Origin: Rhodobacterales bacterium
GTDB lineage: Bacteria > Pseudomonadota > Alphaproteobacteria > Rhodobacterales > Rhodobacteraceae
Assembly: GCA_002746935.1 (NCBI GenBank)
Contig: PDRW01000035.1
Span: 1-50,997 of the forward strand
Length of the DNA: 50,997 bases
Direction of reading: 5' to 3'
Position numbers and translations under genes: made by a program. Positions 44,096 to 50,997 of the stretch are shown piece by piece; within the stretch, counting starts at the first letter, position 1, and the number at the start of each line of letters is the position of its first letter. The notes under the pieces were generated by a model, which was not told where the DNA came from, did no database searches, and saw nothing but the letters and a program-made list of their open reading frames with translations.

Positions 44096-46438
44096 TCAGA
44101 GCGCGAAGTGATCGTACACGGTACCGGCCTCGTTGACCCAGCCGATCGCATCGCTTTCGAGCGCAACGTAGTCCACCGCATCCGGGGCGCTACCCGCATC
44201 GGCGGCTTCAGCACCCAGAACGACATCGGCGGCACTGTCGTCCGGCAGGGCGGCGTAGACGAACTCGTCCACATTGCCTCCGGTACCGGCACCCGCGACC
44301 ATCTTCGGTTCGTTCTGAACCACACCCTCGATGATGACGGTGATCGTTGCCGTGTCGGTGGCGCCTTGAGCATCCACAACCGTGTATTCCACGGGAACTT
44401 CCATGGTTTCACCTTCAGGGAGGATCTCGGCGTAAGCGCTCGCGTCGAAATCGAAGTAGCCGTCGGCGCCAAGCGTCCAGGCGACCTTGTCGTCAACAAC
44501 GATCTGCGTCACCACCGTGAGCCCATCCGCATTGCCTGTGTCAGGGTTGATGTCGTTCCACAGCACGTTCAGGTCGACGTCGCCAAGCTCTTCGGTGGCA
44601 TCGACCCTCAACACATCGTCATTGGCCACCGGCCCGTCGCTTTCACCGGTCACAGTGATGACGACTTCGGCCTGATCGGTGTCGCCATCGGTATCGGTGA
44701 CTTCGTAGGTGAAGCGCACCTCTTCGCTTTCGCCCGCGGCAAGGTGATCGAACAGGCCGGTCGGGTCAAAGGAGAAGGTGCCGTCCGGGGCGCCATCGGT
44801 GCCGGCGTTGAACACCAGCCCCTCGGGGGCAGTTCCGACAACGGCAACCGACCAGGCACCGTCTGCCACCACGTCATTGGCGAGCACCGAAGCGAAGGTC
44901 GTCAGGCCAGCGTCCTCGGAGAGCGTAACGGCGTCGTTCATGGCTTCCGGCTGGTTGTCGTTCGGGGGCAGATCGGACAGATCGACCTCGACATAGTCGT
45001 TGCCATCAAGCACGAAGACGCGCACATCTTCGAACCTGTCGGCCGAAAGGTCGAAGGACTGGAAGTTGAACACCCCGGCATCGGCCTCGCCTGTGGCCGG
45101 GTTCCAGTGATCCTGCATATGGGCGACAAGCCCGGCGACATCGGCCTTCACACCCGCCTGCGCCCATTCGTCAGCGGTGAAATACAGCCGCAGCGTGTCG
45201 TAATTGGCGCCACCGTTATAGACGTCGGTCGCCCCTTCGTTGCGGGCGGCGTAGTAGTCGAGGCCGTCGTTGCCCTTGCCGCCTTTCACGATGTCGTTGC
45301 CCTCGCCGCCGGACAGCACGTCGTTGCCGAGGTTGCCGCGGACGATGTCATCGCCTTCGCCGCCGGAGGCCCAGTCGTTGTCCTTGCCGCCGCTGATGTC
45401 GTCGTTGCCCGCGCCGCCGAAGATCCTGTCTTCGCCGGTACCGCCACGGATCACGTCGTCGCCGGTTTCGCCACGCAGGAGGTCGTTGCCCTGCCCGCCG
45501 CCGATGCGGTCGTTGCCGGCGCCGCCCCAGATCTCGTCGTTGCCGTTGTCGCCGCGCAGAAGATCGTCGCCGGCATTGCCGAAGATCTCGTCATCGCCGT
45601 CGCCGCCGAAGAGCATGTCGTTGTCGGTCGGCGAACTCGGGCCATCGTGCTCGGCAAACTGGCCGACGCCGCCGATCAGCGTGTCGTTGCCGGCGCCGCC
45701 ATAGGCCACGTCATCGCCGCTGCCGCCGACCACAAGGTCGTCGCCATTGCCGCCACGGATCTCGTCATTGCCGGCGCAGCCGACCATGGTGTCATCGCCC
45801 GCGCCGCCCCAGAGCTTGTCGTCGCCGGAGCCGCCAAACACGCCATCGTCGCCATTGCCGGCGCGGAGCTCGTCGTTGCCGTTGCCCCCGGACAGCAGGT
45901 CGACACCATTGCCGCCCCAGATCTTGTCATCGCCGTTCTCGCCGAACAGGCCGTCTTCGCCCTCACCGCCGCGGATCTGGTCGTTGCCGTCGCCGCCTTC
46001 GATGAGATCCCAGCCCTGGCGACCGTAGAGCACATCGTCACCGACGCCGCCATAGAGCTCGTCATTGCCGAAGCCGCCGTTCAGCATGTCATTGCCAAGG
46101 CCGCCGTAGATCCGGTCGTTGCCGCGGCCGCCAAAGAGCATGTCGTCGTAGGTTACGGCTTCGGCCTCCGGCTGTTCCGGTCCTTCCGCGGGGGTCTCCC
46201 CGCCCTCGGCCGGGGGCGTGTCCTCATCCTCTGCCGGCTCTTCGTCGCCGTAGATGATGTCGTTATCGGCGCCACCGTAAATCGTGTCGTTGCCCGCACC
46301 GCCGCGCAGAAGGTCGGCACCACCCAGACCGCTCAGCGTATCGTCGCCGGCCAGCCCGTTGATCTCGTCATCCAGTTCCGTGCCAACGATGATATCGTTG
46401 CCGTCACTCCCGACGATCAGTTTGTAACTCGAGGACAT
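44096..46438 (-). CDS. Large RTX protein with cadherin-like C-terminal domains
   Basis: The 780-residue predicted secreted calcium-binding protein starts directly with RTX-like repeats (SDGNDIIVGTELDDEINGL). A Glu/Pro-rich linker (about residues 68-95) follows, then about 18 further RTX blocks (to about residue 400). A globular segment and two VCBS/cadherin-like domains (about 500-600 and 600-690, with DTDGDTDQAEVVITVTGE and DAQGATDTATITVIIEG) lead to a C-terminal tail ending VYDHFAL. One nonapeptide glycine is replaced by Cys (MVGCAGNDE). The start follows AAGGCGG. Such proteins are type I secreted adhesins or surface-layer-like proteins. This one is monocistronic. Confidence 0.88.
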   Translation of the reverse strand: MSSSYKLIVGSDGNDIIVGTELDDEINGLAGDDTLSGLGGADLLRGGAGNDTIYGGADNDIIYGDEEPAEDEDTPPAEGGETPAEGPEQPEAEAVTYDDMLFGGRGNDRIYGGLGNDMLNGGFGNDELYGGVGDDVLYGRQGWDLIEGGDGNDQIRGGEGEDGLFGENGDDKIWGGNGVDLLSGGNGNDELRAGNGDDGVFGGSGDDKLWGGAGDDTMVGCAGNDEIRGGNGDDLVVGGSGDDVAYGGAGNDTLIGGVGQFAEHDGPSSPTDNDMLFGGDGDDEIFGNAGDDLLRGDNGNDEIWGGAGNDRIGGGQGNDLLRGETGDDVIRGGTGEDRIFGGAGNDDISGGKDNDWASGGEGDDIVRGNLGNDVLSGGEGNDIVKGGKGNDGLDYYAARNEGATDVYNGGANYDTLRLYFTADEWAQAGVKADVAGLVAHMQDHWNPATGEADAGVFNFQSFDLSADRFEDVRVFVLDGNDYVEVDLSDLPPNDNQPEAMNDAVTLSEDAGLTTFASVLANDVVADGAWSVAVVGTAPEGLVFNAGTDGAPDGTFSFDPTGLFDHLAAGESEEVRFTYEVTDTDGDTDQAEVVITVTGESDGPVANDDVLRVDATEELGDVDLNVLWNDINPDTGNADGLTVVTQIVVDDKVAWTLGADGYFDFDASAYAEILPEGETMEVPVEYTVVDAQGATDTATITVIIEGVVQNEPKMVAGAGTGGNVDEFVYAALPDDSAADVVLGAEAADAGSAPDAVDYVALESDAIGWVNEAGTVYDHFAL

Positions 46439-46757
46439 TTTTCCGCCTTATTTTCAATTGTTCTGGCCTCCGGTCTTGCAGCCGGATTGGCCAATCGCTG
46501 CATCATTCAAGCTGCTGCTGTTGTCCGCAGTGGCAGCATACCCGGAAACCCGCCCCACCCGGAGCGGGGTCGCCGGTTTACGCATATTGCCGAGGGATTC
46601 GGACACCAACCCACAACCACTCGTGCGACGAATCGTGCATCAAGCGAGTCCTTGCGTCAAGTCTTCGTTAACGAATCAGCGGATGCGTGCGAAAGGCGCG
46701 GCCCTGCGTTGCCGCCAGCCCGATCCGGGCCCGGCCCCTGCCCGTGCCCCGCCGGTC
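46439..46757. other. Promoter region of the large RTX gene
   Basis: No gene is seen between the RTX start and the FabMG-like stop (both minus). An A/T-rich patch adjoins the RTX start. A 12-bp perfect palindrome TTCGTTAACGAA (46664-46675), about 230 bp upstream, is a candidate operator. Confidence 0.4.
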
Positions 46758-48113
46758 TCAGGCGACCGGCGCGAAAGCGCCGCTGGCGATCATCTGCCGC
46801 GCCAGCACGTCATGATCCAGCCACAATACCGGGCCTTCCGGCGCGCTGGCGGCCGCGAAGATCAGCTGGCCGGTGGCGTCCAGCACATGCTGGCTCAGCA
46901 CATCGCTGATCAGCGCCTTGCGGTCCCGGTGCAGCGCGACGATCTCCTGCGAGGTGCCGACGGTCCTTTCGACCTGTTCCGGCCCGTTCTGCATCGGCCA
47001 TTTTTCGAAGTCGAAATAGCGCTGCATCAGCGGGTCGGAGAGATAGTCCTGCACCCTGGCGAGCACGCTGTCGAGGGTGACCCCCTCTTTCAGCAGGGCC
47101 TCGCAGTGCTGCCACAGGGCCTCGACGCCTGCATTGCGCCCCGCGCCGCCGCCCTCCTTGCGCAGCGCCTGCAACAGCGGCAGCAGCGACAGTTCGATCC
47201 CGGCGAAAACGTCGGAGGAATTGGTGCGGATCTCGGGGCAGTTGAACACCGTCGCCTTCACGCCCTCCGCCCAGGCCGCCCCGGCGTGGCGCTCGAGCCG
47301 CATCTTGGCATAGCCTTGCGTGTAGCTGGTATAGGTCTGCCAGCGGTAGGCATCGCCGATCAGCACCCGGGTGCCGTGGTAGCCATAGGCGGTATAACGG
47401 ACCTGCCCGCCCCCGGCCTCGACGCGGGCGCGCAGCGGGGCGCTCTGCTTCAGCAGATGGCCGAAGCTGTTGGCGGTCACATCGTCGAAGTTTTGCAGGA
47501 TCAGCTTGCCGAGGTCGCTGTCGATCAGCGCCTGGCTCGGCAGATGGCGGGCGCCGCGGCCCTTGTAGATCCGGTTGGCGATCGCCATGAACGCCTTCAC
47601 CCGCGGCAGCCCGCCGGCCATGGTATGGGCGAAGAACACGTTGCGCCCCTCGGGGATCAGCGCGTCGATCTGCGCCAGCGCCTCGTCCAGCGCCGCCCTG
47701 AACCGCGCCGTGCCGGCCTCGCGGCAGCGCGCCACCGCGGCCCAGTCGAGCTTGTAATCCTGCCAGTTGTCGAGCGTCATGCCCGCCAGCATCTGCGTCG
47801 GGGTGGCGCCGCCCTCTGGCGCGTCCTCTGGTGCATCCATGTCGAACCCGGCCATCAGCGGCACATTGACGATCCGCCCGCCGAGCCCGGCTTCGGCTTC
47901 GGCCAGTTCTTCCGCCGTCAGCGCCCGCAGCGCGCCCGCATCGTCGCGGCGGCCGACGGTGATGCCGACCAGTGTCATGCCCGCGGCCTTCGCCGCCTCG
48001 ACCAGCCCGGTGGCATAGCCGCGCCCGAAAAGCTCGCCGAACAGAACGAAGACATCGCCTTCGGCAAACAGGGTGTTTTCGGGGCGGGTTGTCAGGGGAA
48101 TGGAGCTTTTCAT
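46758..48113 (-). CDS. Enoyl-ACP reductase FabMG-family protein
   Basis: The 451-residue protein matches a conserved but little-studied family named after the triclosan-tolerant enoyl reductase FabMG (recognised from memory). Landmarks are FVLFGELFGRGYATGLVEAAKAAGM, the acidic/Gly-rich LGGRIVNVPLMAGFDMDAPED, FFAHTMAGGLPRVKAFMAIANRIYKG and KATVFNCPEIRTNSSDVFAG. A tyrosine/lysine cluster (TYTSYTQGYAKM) could be the reductase active site. The start at 48113 is chosen because the upstream part of the open frame is low-complexity Arg/Pro/Ala and lacks similarity. A role in fatty-acid synthesis is plausible but not shown. Confidence 0.78.
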   Translation of the reverse strand: MKSSIPLTTRPENTLFAEGDVFVLFGELFGRGYATGLVEAAKAAGMTLVGITVGRRDDAGALRALTAEELAEAEAGLGGRIVNVPLMAGFDMDAPEDAPEGGATPTQMLAGMTLDNWQDYKLDWAAVARCREAGTARFRAALDEALAQIDALIPEGRNVFFAHTMAGGLPRVKAFMAIANRIYKGRGARHLPSQALIDSDLGKLILQNFDDVTANSFGHLLKQSAPLRARVEAGGGQVRYTAYGYHGTRVLIGDAYRWQTYTSYTQGYAKMRLERHAGAAWAEGVKATVFNCPEIRTNSSDVFAGIELSLLPLLQALRKEGGGAGRNAGVEALWQHCEALLKEGVTLDSVLARVQDYLSDPLMQRYFDFEKWPMQNGPEQVERTVGTSQEIVALHRDRKALISDVLSQHVLDATGQLIFAAASAPEGPVLWLDHDVLARQMIASGAFAPVA

Positions 48114-48469
48114 CTTGGCCTTCGGTCTCTGTCTGGTTGGGGCTGGCGGGTGTGGCGGAATCGCGCGGGGGCCAGCAGCCCGGATTGCGCCAGACTCGCC
48201 CAGATCCGCGCAAAAGTCGATTGCCGCCATGCCGCAGCCCGGGCGGGCCTGCGGTCTCGCGGAAAGGCGCAAATCTCCGAGCGTTTCGATCAGGATCAAG
48301 TTGCGGGGCGTGGGCGATCGCTGTAGGCTCCGCCGTGAACGGCCATTGAAACGGGCAACGGCTGCCACGCATCCCGGCGCCACGATCCGGGCGCGCGCCT
48401 CTGACCCCGACAACGCCTCACGTCCGCCGCCACGCATCAAGCCAGGACACGCACCGCAGGAGACCTTCC
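48114..48469. other. Intergenic region between divergent genes
   Basis: The 356 bp between the FabMG-like gene (-) and the Spy-like gene (+) must contain both promoters. It is GC-rich, and I see no convincing operator, terminator or RNA. The Shine-Dalgarno CGCAGGAGA lies before 48470. Confidence 0.35.
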
Positions 48470-48931
48470 ATGTCCCATAACCTGCTGAAAACCCTCTGCC
48501 TTTCCGCAGCCCTTCTGGCCGGACCGGCGCTTGCCGAAGACGCGAAACCCGGCGAGCCGCCGCTGCCCGCCTATGCGCTGATCCTGCCCGCCAACCTGCC
48601 GCATGTGATGCGGGTGATCCTCGATCACCGTCAGGATCTCGGCCTGAGCGCCGAACAGGAGGCGGAAGTCGACGCCATCATGGCGGAGGTTCCCGGCAAG
48701 ATCCGGCCGGTTTTCGAAAAGGCCAGGGCGGCCGAGATCGCCATTGCCGACGACGTGATGGCGGGCCGGAACCTCGAAGGCATCCCCGCAAGGCTCGATG
48801 AGCTTCAGACCCTCAAGCGCGAGGCCGCCGATATTCACGTTGCCTGCGTCACCCGGGTGCGCGCCATGCTGACGCCGGAGCAATATGCCAGGGTGCTCGA
48901 ATTGTCCGGCCATGCAGGCAAGGGCGACTGA
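48470..48931 (+). CDS. Spy/CpxP-like periplasmic protein
   Basis: The 153-residue exported helical protein has a Sec signal peptide (about 1-22, cleavage near ALA-ED). Two LTxxQ-like motifs (LSAEQEAEVDAIM at about 60 and LTPEQYARVLEL at about 134) are typical of the Spy/CpxP/CnrX group of periplasmic chaperones and metal-stress sensors. The start follows CGCAGGAGA. It leads an apparent operon with a small membrane protein (10-bp gap), a Tat-exported binding protein and an ICMT-like methyltransferase. Its exact role is unknown. Confidence 0.75.
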   Translation: MSHNLLKTLCLSAALLAGPALAEDAKPGEPPLPAYALILPANLPHVMRVILDHRQDLGLSAEQEAEVDAIMAEVPGKIRPVFEKARAAEIAIADDVMAGRNLEGIPARLDELQTLKREAADIHVACVTRVRAMLTPEQYARVLELSGHAGKGD

Positions 48932-48941
48932 GGGCGCGCTG

Positions 48942-49349
48942 ATGGCAAGACTCAAATCCCTGCTGGGTCATCTGGCGGTGCTGCTTGTGATTCTCATCCT
49001 TGCGGTGGCGCTGGCGACCTGGCGGGGCGGGCTCTGGCCCTTCGATCCGCGCTGGTCGGTGATGGTGACCGGGGCGGGGCTGGCGTTGCAGGTGATGGGC
49101 TGGGGGTTGGTCTGGGTCGTCCCGGTGGCACTGGCGGCGCTGATCCGCCCGCTGACCGGACGGCTTGCGCTCTGGCCGCTGGGGATGCTGGGCTTCATCG
49201 CGCTGCATGCCGCCCTCGGCCCGGCGCGCGGCTTCGCGCCCCTCGATGTGCTGGGCTGGCCCGGCGCGGTGGCGCTCTATGCGATCCCGGTGGCGCTGGC
49301 ACTGGTGCTCGGCTCGGCGCTGGGCACATTGTTCAGACGCCATTCATGA
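48942..49349 (+). CDS. Small membrane protein of unknown function
   Basis: The 135-residue protein has four hydrophobic stretches (about 7-25, 38-63, 77-95 and 103-128) with short polar loops and ends RRHS. No family was recognised. The start at 48942 follows GAGGGCGCGCTG, a weak ribosome site; the frame is open further upstream but inside the preceding gene. Its 10-bp spacing after the Spy-like gene suggests co-translation. Confidence 0.7.
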   Translation: MARLKSLLGHLAVLLVILILAVALATWRGGLWPFDPRWSVMVTGAGLALQVMGWGLVWVVPVALAALIRPLTGRLALWPLGMLGFIALHAALGPARGFAPLDVLGWPGAVALYAIPVALALVLGSALGTLFRRHS

Positions 49350-49397
49350 CAAACCCGGTGGCGGGTCCACCCCACCACAAAATCAAAGGATAACCCA

Positions 49398-50387
49398 ATG
49401 ACAACCTTACATATTTCACGCCGCGGCCTGCTCGCCGGCGCCGCCGCCAGCCTGACCCTTCCCACCGCCGCCCGCGCCAGCGCGGCGAAGCTCGAAAAGC
49501 TCGATCTCTGGGGCCCGCCCGCCGGGCCGTCGATCACGCTGTCGCATGCGGTCGCGCAGAACATGTTCACCGACATCGCGGGTGAGACCGCGATGCACGC
49601 CTGGCGCACCCCGGACGAGTTGCGCGCCGGGCTGACCTCGGGGCAGATCCAGCTGTCGGTGGTACCGATCCAGGCCGCCGCGCGGCTCTACAACAAGGGC
49701 TTCCCGATCCGGCTGGCCAATGCGATGACCAACGGACTGCTCTACATCCTCACCGGCGACGACAGCATCAACGCCATTGCCGACCTCAAGGGCAAGCATG
49801 TGGCGGTGCCGTTCCGTGGCGATGTGCCCGAGATCATCTTCGGCCAGCTTCTGACCCATCACGGGCTGACGGATGCGGATCTGACAATCACCTATGCGGG
49901 CACACCCATCGAGGCGATGCAGCTTCTGATGGCCGGCCGGGTCGATGCGGCGCTGACCGCCGAACCCGCCAGCACCGCGGGCATTACCATGGCCAAGCAG
50001 GCGGGCAAGGTGCTGCGCCGGGCGATCAACCTGCAAGAGGCCTTCGGCGAGATGACCGGCGGCGCTCCGGTCGTGCCGCAGGCCGGGCTGGCGGTGACGC
50101 AAGGCTTCCTCGACAGCAATGGCGACGCACTGCCCGCGATCCTTGCCGTGATCGAAGCCGCAACCGCCGAGGTGGTGGGCGATCCGGAAGCAGCCAACCT
50201 TTCCATCGCCACACAGGAACTGGGGATGCCCGCGCCGCTGCTGAAGGCCGCGATCCCGCCATCCAACCTCGTCGCCCGCCCGGCGGCCGAGGCCCGCGGC
50301 GATATCGAGCGGATGCTCACCGCCATGGGCGCCCCCGATTTCGAAAACCTTGGAGGAGGCCTGCCGGATGACGGTTTCTACCTCTGA
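49398..50387 (+). CDS. Tat-exported NMT1/TauA-type substrate-binding protein
   Basis: The 329-residue periplasmic binding protein begins with a twin-arginine signal (HISRRGLLAGAAASLTL). A NitT/TauT (NMT1/THI5-like) fold follows, with DLKGKHVAVPFRGDVPEIIF and EAMQLLMAGRVDAALTAEPA. Tat export suggests it folds or takes up a cofactor before secretion. No permease or ATPase gene follows within the window. Its 3' end overlaps the next gene by 20 bp. The start follows AAAGGATAACCC. Confidence 0.87.
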   Translation: MTTLHISRRGLLAGAAASLTLPTAARASAAKLEKLDLWGPPAGPSITLSHAVAQNMFTDIAGETAMHAWRTPDELRAGLTSGQIQLSVVPIQAAARLYNKGFPIRLANAMTNGLLYILTGDDSINAIADLKGKHVAVPFRGDVPEIIFGQLLTHHGLTDADLTITYAGTPIEAMQLLMAGRVDAALTAEPASTAGITMAKQAGKVLRRAINLQEAFGEMTGGAPVVPQAGLAVTQGFLDSNGDALPAILAVIEAATAEVVGDPEAANLSIATQELGMPAPLLKAAIPPSNLVARPAAEARGDIERMLTAMGAPDFENLGGGLPDDGFYL

Positions 50388-50997
50388 GCCAATCCTGCGC
50401 CGCCTCGCCTTTCCGTTGCTGTTTGGCGGGGCGCTCCTTCTGGCCGCGGTCTGGCAGGATCGCCTGGTTCCGGGCACGGTGGTGTTCGTGATCGCGGGCT
50501 GGGGCGTGAATGTCATCCGCGCGCTGGCCACAAGCGGCGCGGCGCTGGACATTTCCCGGACCACCGACGACAAGCGCCAGAAGCTGCTGGTGTCCGGTGT
50601 TGCGCTCGGCATGTGGCTGCTGCCCTCACTGGCAGTGGCCACGCCGCTCTTGGACTTCGCCGCCTACCCGCTGCCGATGGCGGCCACCCTTCCCGGAGCC
50701 GGTCTCACGGCGGTTTCGCTGTGGCTGTTCTGGCGGTCACATGCGGATCTGGGGCAGATGTGGTCGCCGGTGCTGGAGCTTCGCGAGGGCCATGGGCTGG
50801 TGACCGGCGGCGTCTACCGCTACATGCGTCACCCGATGTACACCGCAATCTTCCTGCAAGCCATCGCCCAGCCGATGCTGGTCGGCAACTGGCTGGCGGG
50901 GCCGTCCGGGTTCATCTTCTTCTCGCTCCTCTACGCCACCCGCGTGGGCAAGGAAGAGGCGATGATGGCCGAACAATTCGGTGACGCCTGGACCGAC
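50368..50997 (+). CDS. Isoprenylcysteine carboxyl methyltransferase-like membrane protein (3' partial)
   Basis: An open frame of at least 210 residues starts at an ATG preceded by GGAGGAGG (50352-50359), inside the end of the binding-protein gene. It runs off the window without a stop. Several transmembrane segments precede the ICMT/PEMT-family motif GGVYRYMRHPMYTAIFLQ (about 148-165) and a conserved KEEAMMAEQFGDAW near the end. The family covers small membrane methyltransferases acting on lipids or thiols. The substrate here is unknown. The overlap implies translational coupling to the binding protein. Confidence 0.82.
   Translation, partial: MTVSTSEPILRRLAFPLLFGGALLLAAVWQDRLVPGTVVFVIAGWGVNVIRALATSGAALDISRTTDDKRQKLLVSGVALGMWLLPSLAVATPLLDFAAYPLPMAATLPGAGLTAVSLWLFWRSHADLGQMWSPVLELREGHGLVTGGVYRYMRHPMYTAIFLQAIAQPMLVGNWLAGPSGFIFFSLLYATRVGKEEAMMAEQFGDAWTD

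Noticed and set aside
44072-46909. 945-codon plus-strand frame opposite the large RTX gene
   Set aside because: The apparent Ala/Val repeats are the antisense image of the RTX nonapeptides.

Overview
The window reads as chromosomal DNA of a high-GC alphaproteobacterium, most likely a member of the Rhodobacterales/Rhodobacteraceae. This rests on the strong G/C third-position bias in every gene, a tad pilus locus with an OmpA-type lipoprotein and TPR lipoproteins, tandem ABC transporter operons, RTX proteins and a ligase-associated Lhr-like helicase. The assignment is inferred from gene content; no rRNA or tRNA gene was seen.

Region 1 (1-10924) is a Flp/Tad type IVc pilus locus: the 3' end of a probable Flp pilin, then cpaB, cpaC, an OmpA-like lipoprotein, cpaE, cpaF, tadB, tadC, two TPR lipoproteins and a prepilin peptidase, all on the + strand. 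Hairpins divide it into several transcription units. TadE/F/G-type minor pilins are not in view. Region 2 (10925-16942) holds a gap with a 96-bp inverted-repeat element, a polytopic membrane protein on the - strand, an AAA ATPase and a ligase-associated DEXH helicase.

Region 3 (17227-26272) has two ABC importer operons on the + strand. The first is a sugar importer with glucosamine-6-phosphate deaminase (nagB) inserted between permease and ATPase genes, suggesting amino-sugar uptake. The second is a PotABCD-type polyamine-like importer. Region 4 (26371-29342) is a tandem pair of paralogous RTX proteins on the - strand with almost identical 3' ends.

Region 5 (29606-39821) is the most unusual stretch. 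It contains a MenA/UbiA-like prenyltransferase with an Rrf2 (NsrR/RirA-like) regulator. Divergent from these is a single-module C-A-T-TE peptide synthetase with an EntF-like layout and a substituted condensation active site. A QuiC1-type 3-dehydroshikimate dehydratase follows, and then a convergent aldehyde dehydrogenase-LacI pair. A dihydroxybenzoate-using peptide pathway and a simple quinate/shikimate catabolic locus beside an unrelated synthetase are both possible.

Region 6 (39822-50997) starts with 1.1 kb of decayed sequence (30-bp tandem repeats and a broken ORF). It continues with a chemoreceptor carrying a His-rich periplasmic loop paired with a periplasmic binding protein, a third RTX protein with a strong terminator, and a FabMG-type enoyl reductase-like protein. 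It ends with an uncharacterised + strand operon: Spy-like periplasmic protein, small membrane protein, Tat-exported NMT1-type binding protein and an ICMT-like methyltransferase cut by the window end.
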